NCBI GenBank assembly: GCA_022457155.1
Contig: JAJGOT010000133.1
Coordinates: forward strand, 661,001-725,000
Length of the DNA: 64,000 nt
DNA from: Cladopsammia gracilis
Lineage: Eukaryota; Cnidaria; Anthozoa; Scleractinia; Dendrophylliidae
Direction: 5' to 3'
A program made the translations under genes and the position numbers. Below, one piece after another: positions 33,541-44,449 of this stretch. How positions within the stretch are numbered: the stretch's first letter is position 1; every line of letters begins with the position of its first letter. The notes beneath the pieces are model-generated. The model was not told where the DNA came from. It did no database searches and was given only the letters and a program-made list of their open reading frames with translations.

Positions 33541-33702
33541 TTAAAGGCCCAGTATCACCCAAAATGCATTGCGCGCCCAATGTCTTGACGATTGAATTTA
33601 ACGCAGTCGAAAATTCTCGAAAGAGCCAATCACGAGCGAGCTCGTCATTTGAAAACAAAAACAAACGACCGCAAAGCCGAATGTGTGATACTGGGCCTTT
33701 AA
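33541..33702. mobile_element. TTAAAGGCCCAGTAT-family MITE, short copy
   Basis: TTAAAGGCCCAGTATCAC at the left, GTGATACTGGGCCTTTAA at the right: an 18-bp perfect inverted repeat ending in TTAA. 162 bp. Two 354-bp relatives are at 44450 and 49465. Confidence 0.8.
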
Positions 33703-34095
33703 GTATTTACGTCTCCGAGAAGCAAAGAAAATTAAAGACGTCTAGCTATGCGATTTGACCGCATGAAAACGACTCATCATATATACAGTCACCGCTGTCA
33801 ATTTAGTGCTTCTTCAGTGGACCTGTGAATAGATCCCAGTTGCCGCTTTGTCATAATTGTTTTCTATTAATTTGGTTGTGCTCATCTTGGCGCGTTTTTC
33901 GTTATTTTTGCCAATTATTGAGTTGATCTTTCAAAGCACTGGAAATGTGGACCGACAACAGCTGTATTGGAGAGGTACCCAACTTAGAAATACAAAAATA
34001 TTATCCAAACTGTAGTTTCGTGACTGGTGTGGACAAATCCCGAAACATTTATGTTTTTTTTTACATAAATTTGTCTCTTTGATTTCAACAATTCT

Positions 34096-35236
34096 TAGCG
34101 GAGCTCTCGCGGGCCTTCGGCCCGCTCTCGTAGCTCCATAATCATAGCGGAGCCTATGCCCGTCATTGTTCATGGTGATGGCTAGCGGAATGTTTCGCGG
34201 GCGCGAGTGTGCCCTCCGCCAGGGTTGGGCAGGGCTAGATCGCGGGCGCGTATGACGTCGCAAAACATCCGGAATCTTTGAGGTTTTGTTTTTCGCGTGG
34301 CTACACAGCCGTCAGCTCGGTAAACAGTTTAGCCATTGCAGGATTTTTTGCTGTTTTTAGCGGAGAATTAAAGTCGTTATCACCCAACATTTTTGTTTTG
34401 CGGTTTGCTACTCAAAACAGGATACTAATTAAGGGATACTCAGAAGCCGCTTTAGTGGAAAAAGAAGAGCTTTCAGGGATAAAATCTTGCTTCGAGGAAC
34501 TTACGTTTTTAGCAATGCGAAGAGATGGGTTCGTTTTACGGATTTCAGCACCAAAGCGGAGATGAAAAGAATTTCCAAGTGCAGTAGTCGCCGGAGGGAC
34601 TTTAAGGTAAAACAAATTACATTTTTCGATGGGAATTTATCTTGATATCAATCTGTGATTGACTTTTTGTTTGTGTTCTTGTTAGTTTTGAAGAATTGTT
34701 TATAAACGTGTAGCTTAAGGACACGGCTCGGCCTCGATTGGTAGGCGTTTTGCTTTTAAACATAAACTAATGGAGATTTGAATAAACTTTTTCGAAAGAA
34801 GGTTGTGTTGTCCATTTTTATGTGTTTGTTCATTCATTACATGGATTGAAAAGCGATTTTATGTAAACAAAACTAGACTTTATACTCGCGTCGCCTTATG
34901 CAAATATGTTTGTGTATTTTTGCAATTTTGATTTCCAAATCAGTTTCTCGGGCATTTTTTGACAAGCATCAACTGTATTTTATTCGGAAAATGGTGGTAA
35001 TAGTTATTCTAGACGGAGAAATTTTTTTGTGAACTTTTGTACGGTCTAAATGTACTGTGCAGACGGTCGGGTAATACTGTTTTTGAGAATTGCTAAAATT
35101 GAAAAAATAGCCCGGTAGTCAATCTTAATTCTTGTGCTTCCGACCTTTCACCTAAGTTAAGCTTCATCTTAGTTAAGCTTGTTCGATCGGAGGCTCTTCA
35201 GAGGGCGACGCTGTTAGGCTAGGCCTAAATATATAT
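34096..35236 (+). mobile_element. R1 element, complete copy
   Basis: Starts TAGCGGAGC with a variant head palindrome (GCGGGCCTTCGGCCCGC) and ends GTTAGGCTAGGCCTAA plus ATATATATTA. Lacks the 9-bp satellite of the 8864 copy; otherwise the same landmarks in the same order. Confidence 0.75.
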
Positions 35237-35238
35237 TA

Positions 35239-35845
35239 GAACCAATGCCCGTTATTTTGATGGTAATGGCTAGCGTAATGTTTCGTGGGCGCGTCCGTAC
35301 ATGTGTGTCCGTCCGAGCGTTGGGTAGGGCTAGCTCGCGGGCGCGTATGACGTCGTGTATGACGTCGCGTAACATCCGGGATCTGAGCAATTTTCAAACC
35401 AAAGCGAGACTTCGTTTTCCACGCGGCTACACGGCCGAGGTTACGTTACAGTGTAGCTACAGTAAACTCTTTTGAAAAACGTTTTTCCCGACGATTTTCC
35501 CTGCATTTTTTTTAATTTTCGCGGTTACCTACTTAAGACAGGGATACTATAAATTAAGGGGTACTCAGAAGCCGCTATAGTGGGAAAAGAAGAGCTTTAA
35601 GGAATAAAATCTTGCCTCGAGGAACTTAATACATTTTTATCAATGCGCGGCAAATTAAATTTCTTTGGAATTCAGAACCGAAGAAGCGGAGTTTTAAAGA
35701 ATTTCCAAGCAGCGAAGGGACTTAAAGGTAAAATGAATTACATTTCTCGATGGGAATTTATGTTTATATCAATTTGTGATTGAGTTTTTCTTTGAGTTGT
35801 CGTTAGTTTTGGAGAAATGTTTATAAACGGGCCTAAATTCAACTA
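35239..35845 (+). mobile_element. R1 element, partial copy in tandem
   Basis: Begins directly after the previous copy, lacking about the first 60 bases (AATGCCCGTTATTTTGATGG, GCTAGCGTAATGTTTCG) and stops at ATTCAACTAGCTTC where the LINE begins. Confidence 0.65.
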
Positions 35846-35847
35846 GC

Positions 35848-36932
35848 TTCATAAGTTGTGGGGTGCGTCAAGGTTCAATCCTCGGCCCCCTACTATTCCT
35901 ACTGTACATTAATGATCTCTCTAACTGTAACCTTCTATCAGATGTGAGAATGTATGACGATGACACAAATCTCACGTTTGCCTCCAAAGACCCTGAAGAG
36001 TTGTTTTCATCCCTGACTCACGATGTAGGAAATCTGAAACAATGGCTCGATTCTAACCGTCTAAGTCTTAATGTCCTCAAGACTAAATGTTTGTTTACAG
36101 GCACGAGGCAGAAAATCTCTTTGCTCCCCAGTGAACCACACATATGCCTTGATGGGCATTCAATTGAAAGAGTTAATAGTTACAAATGCCTAGGCGTTCA
36201 GGTTGATGAAACACTCTCGTGGGAGGCTCACATCTTCGAAGTTGTCGGTAAAGTTGCTAAAGTACTTGCTGCCCTGAGGAGATTAAAACATATATGTCCC
36301 CAGAGTACCCTTGTCACAATTTACAAGTCATTGGTTCTTCCGCATCTCGATTATTGCAGCGCTGTCTGGGGCAGTATCGGTAATGGCCTCAGCCAAAAAC
36401 TAGAGAAACTACAAAACAGGGCTGCACGCATAATAACAGGGTCTAGTTGGGATGCCAGATCTGCCCCGATTCTCCATGCCCTTAAATGGGATAGCCTCGC
36501 TGGCAGACGTGTAAAACAACTGAAATCTTAAATGTTTAAAACTGTAAATCACCTTGTACCTGAATACCTGTCTGATAAATTCACCAGCGTTAATACCATT
36601 CACAGACATAATCTTCGAGGTGCGCAACATAACCTGTTTATTCCGCGACCGAACACTGAGGCCCTTAAGAAAAGTTTTCGTTATAGGGGCGCAGTAACAT
36701 GGAACAGTCTGTCAGCGGAGGCTAAGCAGGCAACTACTTTAAATAGTTTTTATTCCGCTATTGTATATTAGTATTTTCTTAACTTAGATTAGCATTTATT
36801 ATAGGAGTTTTGTAATTTTTAAGTCTTAACTTTTTCTACTAGGTTTAATGTGAACGGCTCTTTAGAAGAACACTTTTAGTGATAAGGACTCCGTGGATAA
36901 ATAAAGTTATTGTATTGTATTGTATTGTGTTA
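35848..36932 (+). mobile_element. 5'-truncated non-LTR retrotransposon (CR1/L2-like)
   Basis: Carries the second half of a LINE reverse transcriptase and ends with GTATTGTATTGTATTGT after AATAAA, a microsatellite tail of the kind seen in CR1/L2-type elements. The 5' end joins an R1 copy at about 35845. The DIRS element begins 100 bp downstream. Confidence 0.8.
35854..36771 (+). pseudogene. LINE reverse transcriptase, C-terminal half with one in-frame stop
   Basis: The frame opens with RQGSILGPLLFLLYINDL, followed by the active-site motif as MYDDDTN (usual form F/YADDT), the thumb (KCLGVQVDETLSWEAHI) and the C-terminal SLVLPHLDYCSAVWG. A TAA at 36529-36531 splits the frame; the same frame then continues to 36771 with NLRGAQHNLFIPRP and WNSLSAEAK, the usual end of these proteins. 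Endonuclease and the first RT blocks are absent. The element cannot move by itself. Confidence 0.8.
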
Positions 36933-37032
36933 ATGTAGCCGAACCGAAAATAACGAGGCGTTGAGAATGAGTCGTTCCCTGACTTGTATTTATTGTACAG
37001 AAAGAAAGGGCGACGAGAGCTAGTATAAAAAT

Positions 37033-37106
37033 AATTCTACTTCGTCATTGGTCAAAGTCGCTACGAAGTCACGTGAGATAGCGCGCGGCAAGCAAGCAGT
37101 CAGTTT
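37033..37106 (+). repeat. DIRS left inverted terminal repeat
   Basis: ATTCTACTTCGTCATTGGTC through GCAAGCAAGCAGTCAGT. The right repeat differs by substitutions in the first half and is identical in the last ~40 bases. Confidence 0.8.
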
Positions 37107-37157
37107 GCGTTCGGTTGTCGAGTAGTCAGGCCGACGAAAGTTGGCCTCCGAGTTAAA

Positions 37158-38219
37158 ATGGACGACAACATATCCCCAGAAGACGAAACCGCCCTTCTCT
37201 CCGAAGGAAGTTCAGACGATCGATCGGATGCTCAACAGGGCAACCTCTTGCGGCTGTTGACACCGGTACTGACCAGTTTAAACTCGAATATGGCCGCAGT
37301 GAGCGAATCGCTCAAACGTATTCACAACATGGACAACCACGACGGCAATGAGGCAGAATCTGCTTCTAAAAGGCTACGTAGTTCGCCTGAATCAGGTGTT
37401 TCTACTGAGGTAAATGACCTCCTTACTGAGGGCCAACCGACCCACGATAAGCCATTGAACACGGGCGAGAGTCAAGACGACGTGCTTGACGATATTGGTC
37501 AATCACTGGACGAGGCCGAGCGAACCGCTGCACCGGTCTCAGAAAAGCTGGCAAACGTCACCAATAAAAGCTGGTTACACAAACTTAGCGACGACCAGTT
37601 GAAAGCAAAGGTAGAGAAATACCATCGCCCAGCTAACTGTGGAAAGGTCGTTGTCCCTAAAGTCAACGAAGAGATCTGGAGCAAGCTTCCAAGGCCAGCA
37701 CGAGGGAAAGATCTTAAGTTTTCCCGCCTTCAGACAAATATAACTAAGGTTGGCCACATCGCTGTGAAATCCACAGATTTACTGCTTAAATTGAAAGCTA
37801 AAGTTAATAGCACCTTTGCCGAAGAATTTAACGAGCTTGTAGTAATGACTACAGATGCTATAGCCTTGCTAGGCCATGCCAGTTTTGAGCTTTCTCAGAT
37901 TCGTCGTGAAGACATCAAACCAAACCTTCACAAGGACTATGGTGACCTTTGCTCGGCGAACGTGCCTGTGACAGAGCTCCTATTTGGCGATGAACTGCAG
38001 ACGCAGTTGACCCACATTCGAGCTACCAACAAGATTAGCAACACCACAAGTTCCACTCATCCTCCGAGGCGTACCTATTATGGTCAAAACTTCAACCAGA
38101 ATGGTAAACAACACAACAGGCCTTTTTTATCACGAGCGCCGCCGACACAGAGTCGGCAGCACAAGGGCAAGCCATTTTACCCTCGCACGAAACGTGCCGA
38201 TCAACAACAAAGGAAATAA
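37158..38219 (+). CDS. DIRS ORF1, gag-like protein (353 aa)
   Basis: Starts at the first ATG after the left repeat. The N-terminal ~130 residues are acidic and serine-rich (MDDNISPEDETALLSEG), the middle is helical (NEEIWSKLPRPARGKDL, KLKAKVNSTF), and the C-terminus is basic and glutamine/asparagine-rich (RRTYYGQNFNQN, ending KRADQQQRK), fitting RNA binding. No CCHC knuckle is present, as usual in DIRS ORF1 proteins. It should form the ribonucleoprotein core. The ORF2 frame overlaps its end. Confidence 0.75.
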   Translation: MDDNISPEDETALLSEGSSDDRSDAQQGNLLRLLTPVLTSLNSNMAAVSESLKRIHNMDNHDGNEAESASKRLRSSPESGVSTEVNDLLTEGQPTHDKPLNTGESQDDVLDDIGQSLDEAERTAAPVSEKLANVTNKSWLHKLSDDQLKAKVEKYHRPANCGKVVVPKVNEEIWSKLPRPARGKDLKFSRLQTNITKVGHIAVKSTDLLLKLKAKVNSTFAEEFNELVVMTTDAIALLGHASFELSQIRREDIKPNLHKDYGDLCSANVPVTELLFGDELQTQLTHIRATNKISNTTSSTHPPRRTYYGQNFNQNGKQHNRPFLSRAPPTQSRQHKGKPFYPRTKRADQQQRK

Positions 38220-40309
38220 TTCCCTCTGTTCATGTATTACCAGCACTCAAGGTAAGCGAATATTGTTCACTGCTGCCATGTCTTGTGGAGTATTACAGGC
38301 TTAAGGCCAAACATTTTCAGGCTGGTCAGATTACTGACCACATTGAGCAATGGCGTAATCTTACCTCGGATCCAGAAATTCTGGAAACCGTAGCTGGGCA
38401 AAGCATCGAGTTTACCCAAACTCCTGTACAAATTAAACCTCCATTCCAACCAACCATTTCACTGCTCGGAAAAGACGTAATTCAGCAGTCGAAACACGAG
38501 AAGGGTGAATTTATTTCATCTGTATTTTTACGGCCGAAAAGAGATGGCTCATATCGAATGATTTTGAATTTGAAATCGTTGAATCAGTACGTTGTTTACC
38601 ACCATTTCAAAATGGATACGATTTGGACTGCTGTTGCGATGATGAAACCTGGATGCTATATGGCATCCATTGATTTAAAGGATGCGTACTACTCTATTTC
38701 TATTGCCAAACAGGACCGGAAATACCTGAAATTCTCCTGGCGGGGCAATTTGTATGAGTTTACTTGCTTTCCTAATGGACTAGCGTTTTGCCCTAGAAAA
38801 TTCACCAAGCTCCTTAAGCCTGTATACTCCACGCTCAGACAAATGGGTCACTTATCAGTTGCCTACATTGATGATTCATATTTGCAAGCTGATATTTATG
38901 ATCACTGTGTCCAAAATGTTATTGATACAGTTACAATGTTTAACAACCTGGGACTTGTAGTGCATCCTGAAAAGTCTGTTTTGGTTCCCACACAACGATT
39001 GGTATTTCTGGGTTTCATTTTGGACTCTATTTTGATGAGAATTTCTCTTACGCCTGAAAAGGCATGTAGAGTTAAAAATGCCTGTAAACAACTTGTGGAT
39101 ACAGCTCTACCTTCAATAAGACAAGTAGCACAAGTCTTAGGTCTTCTCACATCCAGCTTCCCTGGTGTAATGTATGGGGCCCTCCATTATCGATGGATTG
39201 AAATTGATAAAACCCAAGCCCTAAAGCAGTGTAAGGGTAACTTTGAGAGCCCTATGTCCCTATCACCAGAAGCGATCAGTGACCTTCGGTGGTGGATTGA
39301 GTCAATTGAGACAGCTTTCAACCAAATCAGTCATGATACACCACAAGTAACTATGACTACTGATGCCTCAAAAACGGGGTGGGGGTGCACATGTCAGGGT
39401 ACTCCCACAGGCGGGTCTTGGACTGCAGATGAAGCAAAAAATCACATTAACTACCTAGAGACAAAGGCAGTTCTCTTAGGGTTAAGGTCCTTCTTGGATG
39501 TAATATCAGGGAAATCAATCACTGTCCTTATTGATAACACTACGGCAGTGGCATGCTTAAACCAAATGGGAACGTGTCACTCCAACACTATCAATCGGCT
39601 AGTTATTGATATCTGGGAGTGGTGTATAACACATAACATCTGGCTTATTGCCTCCCACATCCCAGGAATAAACAATACTGCTGCAGATGCTGAGTCACGA
39701 AAAACACGAAGGGAGACTGAATGGAGCCTCAATCCCATTGTGTTTCAGAAGGCGATAGCTGAGATTCATTTCCAGCCGGACATTGACCTTTTCGCATCTC
39801 GGCTGAATTACAAATGTGAAAGATATGTTTCCTATCAACCCGACCCTGGGTCGTATGCTGTGAATGCCTTTCATATACAGTGGACCAATTTTTCTTTTTA
39901 TGCTTTCCCCCCATTCTGTATAATTCAGAAGGTGCTGAAAAAAGTGCAAGAAGACAAAGCAACAGGCCTTCTTGTTGTACCCCACTGGCCTACCCAACCG
40001 TGGTGGCCATACCTTGCTAATATGCTTATTGCACCACCTCTTATTCTCCCTAGAAAAAAGGACACTTTACGCCTACCATCGAACCCAGACCTTCTTCACC
40101 CACTACACAAGACAATAAAGCTTCTTTTGTGCCATTTATCCGGGACCATCTCACAAGCAAGGGCCTTTCAGCGACAACTTCAGACGTCATCCTACAAGCA
40201 TGGAAGCCGGGAACCCAAAAACAGTACAAATCATACTTACAACGATGGGAACTCTACTGTCGTGAACAGAAAATTAATCCTGTTTCAGCATCTGTCATCG
40301 ATGGACTAA
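38219..40309 (+). CDS. DIRS ORF2: reverse transcriptase-RNase H
   Basis: An open frame entered near 38219 (no ATG at the head; it overlaps the end of ORF1 in another frame, so frameshifting or re-initiation is likely). RT motifs: SSVFLRPKRDGSYRMILNL, SIDLKDAYYSI, the YIDD active site within VAYIDDSYL, and LVFLGFILD. RNase H acidic residues appear in TTDASKTGWG, LETKAVLLG, LIDNTTAV and NNTAADAESR. The C-terminal ~180 residues (FQPDIDLFASRLNYKC, VVPHWPTQPWWP) are typical of DIRS pol proteins. The end overlaps the recombinase ORF by ~180 bases. Confidence 0.88.
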   Translation: MPSVHVLPALKVSEYCSLLPCLVEYYRLKAKHFQAGQITDHIEQWRNLTSDPEILETVAGQSIEFTQTPVQIKPPFQPTISLLGKDVIQQSKHEKGEFISSVFLRPKRDGSYRMILNLKSLNQYVVYHHFKMDTIWTAVAMMKPGCYMASIDLKDAYYSISIAKQDRKYLKFSWRGNLYEFTCFPNGLAFCPRKFTKLLKPVYSTLRQMGHLSVAYIDDSYLQADIYDHCVQNVIDTVTMFNNLGLVVHPEKSVLVPTQRLVFLGFILDSILMRISLTPEKACRVKNACKQLVDTALPSIRQVAQVLGLLTSSFPGVMYGALHYRWIEIDKTQALKQCKGNFESPMSLSPEAISDLRWWIESIETAFNQISHDTPQVTMTTDASKTGWGCTCQGTPTGGSWTADEAKNHINYLETKAVLLGLRSFLDVISGKSITVLIDNTTAVACLNQMGTCHSNTINRLVIDIWEWCITHNIWLIASHIPGINNTAADAESRKTRRETEWSLNPIVFQKAIAEIHFQPDIDLFASRLNYKCERYVSYQPDPGSYAVNAFHIQWTNFSFYAFPPFCIIQKVLKKVQEDKATGLLVVPHWPTQPWWPYLANMLIAPPLILPRKKDTLRLPSNPDLLHPLHKTIKLLLCHLSGTISQARAFQRQLQTSSYKHGSREPKNSTNHTYNDGNSTVVNRKLILFQHLSSMD

Positions 40310-41112
40310 ACTTTTTGGGTGACCTGTACCAAAAGGAACTTTCCTACAGTGCAATCAATAGTGCCCGCTCTGCATTGTCCGCTGTCATCTTTCCCACTGA
40401 AGGTGGCACATTTGGCAACCATCCCCTGGTGACCAGGTTCCTTAGAGGTGTTTTCACCACCCGACCGTCCTTACCTCGTTACCAAGAAATCTGGGATGTT
40501 TCTACAGTCTTGTGTTATCTAAAAACGCTCCACCCTCTGGAGAGCCTAAGCTTAAAGCTGTTGACACTCAAGACAACCATGTTGCTTGCGCTCCTCTCAG
40601 GACAAAGATGCCAAACAATACATGCTCTAGAGGTGTCTCACATGACACTTACTGATAAAAACTGTATATTTTACATACAAAAATTGCTTAAAACCTCTAA
40701 ACCAGGCAAACACCTGGGACGTTTAGAGTTTCGCTCCTTTGAAGAAGATAATAAGCTATGCATTGTCACAGTTCTCACAGAATATGTTAATCGTACCAAA
40801 TTATCCAGAGAAAGCTATACCCAGTTGTTATTAAGTTTCTGTAAACCTTTCAAACCTGTATCTACTGATACAATTGCCCGTTGGTTAAAAAAGGTTCTAG
40901 AGAATGCTGGTATTGACATAAACAAGTATGGGGCACACAGCACACGAGCAGCTTCCACATCGGCTGCTAAAGCTGCTAATGTTTCAGTGAAAACAATCAT
41001 GGATGCAGCCGGATGGGCCAATGCCGGAACTTTCAGCAAGTTCTATGACAAGCCAATCAGCGCTACTGAATCAGTTAACTTTGGGGTTGACCTCTTGAAA
41101 GCTCAGTGTTAA
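40129..41112 (+). CDS. DIRS ORF3: tyrosine recombinase (327 aa)
   Basis: Phage-integrase-like fold: an N-terminal SAM-like DNA-binding half (QAWKPGTQKQYKSYLQRWE) and a catalytic half with the expected residues: Arg in LLSGQRCQ, HSTR (His-x-x-Arg) in YGAHSTRAA, Trp in DAAGWANAG and the nucleophile Tyr in FSKFYDKP. It integrates the circular cDNA without target duplication. The frame overlaps ORF2. An AATAAA lies four bases past the stop (41116-41121). All catalytic residues are intact. Confidence 0.88.
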   Translation: MPFIRDHLTSKGLSATTSDVILQAWKPGTQKQYKSYLQRWELYCREQKINPVSASVIDGLNFLGDLYQKELSYSAINSARSALSAVIFPTEGGTFGNHPLVTRFLRGVFTTRPSLPRYQEIWDVSTVLCYLKTLHPLESLSLKLLTLKTTMLLALLSGQRCQTIHALEVSHMTLTDKNCIFYIQKLLKTSKPGKHLGRLEFRSFEEDNKLCIVTVLTEYVNRTKLSRESYTQLLLSFCKPFKPVSTDTIARWLKKVLENAGIDINKYGAHSTRAASTSAAKAANVSVKTIMDAAGWANAGTFSKFYDKPISATESVNFGVDLLKAQC

Positions 41113-41115
41113 TGT

Positions 41116-41121
41116 TAATAA
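41116..41121 (+). promoter_or_regulatory. DIRS polyadenylation signal
   Basis: AATAAA immediately after the recombinase stop codon. Confidence 0.6.
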
Positions 41122-41189
41122 AGCATTTGCTTTACCACAAGAGTATTTTATCTTGTATTAGTGCTCATGGCCATTTGCTTTAAAAATCT

Positions 41190-41320
41190 CACGTGACTTC
41201 GTAGCGACTTTGACCAATGACGAAGTAGAATTTAAAAATTAAACGAGGCTTACCTGTAAGGTGAAGTTTGATTGTAATTCTACGAGTTATTGGTCAGGAG
41301 CGAAGAAGTCACGTGCCCGC
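41190..41320. repeat. DIRS internal complementary region
   Basis: The first half (TCTCACGTGACTTCGTAGCG, GACGAAGTAGAATT) is complementary to the left terminus; the second half (AAACGAGGCTTACCTGTAAG, TTGGTCAGGAGCGAAGAAG) is complementary to the right terminus. They join at about 41232. Confidence 0.82.
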
Positions 41321-41394
41321 CACATGTGATGTGCTCTTCTCACTCCCTACCCTCAAATTTATGGAAATGACCATGAGCCTTAGGACCTTTAAAG

Positions 41395-41508
41395 ACTGAC
41401 TGCTTGCTTGCCGCGCGCTATCTCACGTGACTTCTTCGCTCCTGACCAATAACTCGTAGAATTACAATCAAACTTCGCCTTACAGGTAAGCCTCGTTTAA
41501 TTTTTAAA
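41395..41508 (-). repeat. DIRS right inverted terminal repeat
   Basis: Reads GACTGACTGCTTGCTTGCCG then CTATCTCACGTGACTTC and ends CCTCGTTTAATTTTTA. The outer ~75 bases also pair with the internal region at 41241-41316. Confidence 0.8.
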
Positions 41509-42180
41509 TTAAATGACAACTTTGATAAATCACTGCGAAAACACTGTTAAATGTATTTTGTAAACATAGCATGTGTTGGCGACGTCTGAAGACAAAAAAT
41601 AATTCACGAAACACAAGTATCTTACAAAATAGGCAACTAATACTGCAGTCTAAAAGTCCCTTACACTATTCATGACAATTACACAACTTTTCATAACATA
41701 ACAATGAAATTTACGAGCAAATCTCGTGACAAAAATGTTGTGTGTTGAGCGCTTTGAATCAGATAAACAAAGCTCAAACACTGCGCATTTTAGCGCGTTT
41801 CAAAAAGTCTCTAAAACAATTTTAACCAACGAAAAAGCAAACACAATAAGAGCACTTCACTTGAACTCAAAAATTATGACCTAAACTAAAAAAATTATCT
41901 GGCTTACCGGGCAAAGATGTTAAGCTGAGATTTCACGGCCTTCCCACGGAAAAATGTTACAAAAGTGGCGAAGTTTTCTCAAAAGGCACACGTCAACGTA
42001 TGCGACAGCATGCTCTGTGATTGGCTAACCCAATGACAGCGCGATCTCTGATTGGTTACTTTATAAAATCGAAATTACTCAGCCGTGACACGCAAGCGCA
42101 AGCAAAACACGAATCTCGAAAACATAATCGATATAAAACAATATGAATGAAGATCTCTAGCGAAATGAAGACAAGGCAAC
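41509..42180. other. intergenic, no gene recognised
   Basis: No ORF or repeat boundary identified. Confidence 0.35.
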
Positions 42181-42716
42181 CTTGCTACATTAATATCTTG
42201 AATTTCATCGAGGACAGCTCGCCCTCGATGCGCTTTAAATGATATAGTTTGTAGACGCTTTGCTTTTAAACATAAACTGATAGATATTTGAATAAAAATT
42301 TTTAAAAGACGATTTTGTCGTCCATTTTTATTTGTTTGTTCATTCATTACAGGTTAAAAAGCCATTTTATGTAAACAAAACAAGACTTGGCTTTTATACT
42401 TCTAACTTCACTCGCATCGCCTTATGTAAAGATGTCTGTGTATATTTTGCAATTTTGATTTCTTGGGCAACTTTTGATACGCAACGGTTATTCTGGACCA
42501 AGAAAAAGTTGTTTTTGTGAACTTTTGTACGGTCTAAATGTACTGTGCAGACGGTCGCGTAATACTGTTTATGAGAATTGCTAAAATTGAAAAATAGTCC
42601 GGTCGTCGATCTTTATTAATTCTTGTGCTTCTGACCTTTTACCTTAGTTAAGCTTATCATCGGCTTTCTGTTCAGAGAGCTACGCAGTTAGGCTCAGCCT
42701 ATCTATATATACTAGC
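42181..42716 (+). mobile_element. R1 element, tail fragment
   Basis: From CTTGAATTTCATCGAGGACA to GGCTCAGCCTATCTATATAT; the 5' two thirds are missing. Confidence 0.7.
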
Positions 42717-44044
42717 AGTATAAATCAGGGATTATTAAGTGCGTTCGAATGTTTTTTTTTTAAATGGGTATTGAGGTTTGCCACATTTTACCTCGAGGAG
42801 GCAGCCTGCCAAGCGTTTTTTTCGTTTTCTCTTTTTGCCAGGGGCACAAGGGATATCTCTTTGCGACTTCCTTTGAATTTGAAGTCTCTGTGTGAATTAC
42901 TTTTGTCTGCTGTGGAATCGAATTCTTGACCGATTAGCCAATTACGATTGTTTTGCGAAAAACGTGCGCGCGCACCTTGCTGGAAGAGTCTATGACGTAT
43001 TTCCGGCGTTCTCCCACCGTCGAACGCAATTAATTTTTCATAGTTCAATTTACAATTCAACGCGCGCGCTAATGATTCTAATTGATGTTAAAGATTGCGT
43101 CATAAAGAAAAAACTTAAACACAGTAGTTACTGAACTGCCGATCAGGAACGCTTTAACTACTTCGTAACTACAGGCGAAAAATATTACAAACCTGAAGAC
43201 GAGAATGAAATCCTTCAAGAAAAGGTTTGCTAGAACAATTTTCTGTTCTAATGTGCTTAAGTTTAAGTTTGGTATTTTGCAGCGAAAGTCACCCGCGCTG
43301 TGATTGTTTCATAAAAGCCAGGGATAGTAATAGAAAACAAAGGTAACTAATACCTTATTATAGGAATTAACGCTCCAGTAAATTAAAGTCTTTGAAATTA
43401 ACGCGAATTAGAGGGAAAATATTTTTCGAATAAAGGAAATTAATTAACGCGAGAGAAGGAGCAAATTTTCAAAATGATGACAATTAACGCGATTATTGAT
43501 GTGTCTAAAGAGAGATTTTGGCTGTAGTACAAAAAAAAAAATAATTTATGGGTTGTTCTCAGCACTACATGTATAACGAAAAAGAACGCAGACATACACT
43601 GGTAACAATACTCAATAATCATGCCATGTAATTTTCTAATTCACTAGGCAGACAATTCATTTTCCCGTACCGCTGAATATATTTTTTGTTCTTTTCACAT
43701 TTGCTACAGTTGAATTCCATTTAACTGAGCAAAACTTAAATTCAACTGATAAAAGTACCTGGTATGGGTGGAAAAGGAAGTGCATGCCTTTGCCAGTTAA
43801 ATCTCTTGTATTTCGCTACCTCTCATTATCAATACTCTCGCTCCTAAGAGATCCGGTTTCTTAAATTCAAGATCATTTTGGTGTACATACAGTGTACAAA
43901 CATGGTTATTTTTTTTTAGTCAAATCGATTTTTATGGTGACTTGATTTAATGTTAATTGATTTGTAAGTTTGTTGTATTTGTTGTAAGTAGTTCAAATTG
44001 AATTCCTCATTCTTCAGCCCATCACAAGAAGAAATTCCTAAATC
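42717..44044. other. intergenic, no gene recognised
   Basis: Minus/plus ORFs at 42788-43134 overlap and lack domains. Confidence 0.35.
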
Positions 44045-44095
44045 TGTGTTAGTTAAATTGTTAAATTAAACTAACTGTTACATTGTTACATTTTA

Positions 44096-44395
44096 GGCCA
44101 AAATTAAGTTGAAGGAAGAACAAAAGTAAGTATTTATTTAAGAAATACAGCACGGGTGAATCTTATAAAGAAGCGTTATGGAACTCCATCTACTCACTTT
44201 GCCGTGACGGGAGAAAGAAACAGGACATACGTCCCAATTGATATCAGTCCCTCATGGAAACCAGATCACAACACCGGGGACAACATCCCCTACTATTTTT
44301 CGAACAGTGATGCGGGTTCTTTTACGTCCCCTACTATTTTAATGTACGAATATAGGAGACAAGGCCAACGGCTTAACGTCACCGCCCAATGACGC
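44096..44395 (+). pseudogene. exon-like segment and 78-codon ORF, copy 1
   Basis: A tract ending TTACATTTTAG is followed by GCCAAAATTAAGTTGAAGG and, ~30 bases later, GTAAGTATTT: a well-formed acceptor, a 31-nt mini exon (AKIKLKEEQ) and a donor. The open frame 44156-44392 (FAVTGERNRTYVPIDI, RRQGQRLNVTAQ) begins with GTG and has no domain I recognise. The copy at 49111-49407 keeps length and frame with about ten amino-acid changes. It may be a gene fragment multiplied with the repeat. Confidence 0.35.
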
Positions 44396-44449
44396 GATCA
44401 CCTGAACTGAGAGGTGTTTGAGCAGAGACAGTATGATTCTACCAGTTAG

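Larger units (their letters stand above)
37033..41508 (+). mobile_element. DIRS-type retrotransposon, apparently full length
   Basis: Left inverted terminal repeat at 37033-37106 (CGCTACGAAGTCACGTGAGA, GCGCGCGGCAAGCAAGCAGT) is matched inverted at about 41395-41508. Next to the right repeat, 41190-41320 is an internal complementary region that contains the complement of the left terminus joined to the complement of the right terminus, the hallmark of DIRS-1 elements. Three long open frames (gag-like, RT-RNase H, tyrosine recombinase) overlap. No integrase and no LTRs. All frames are open, so it may be young. Confidence 0.88.
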
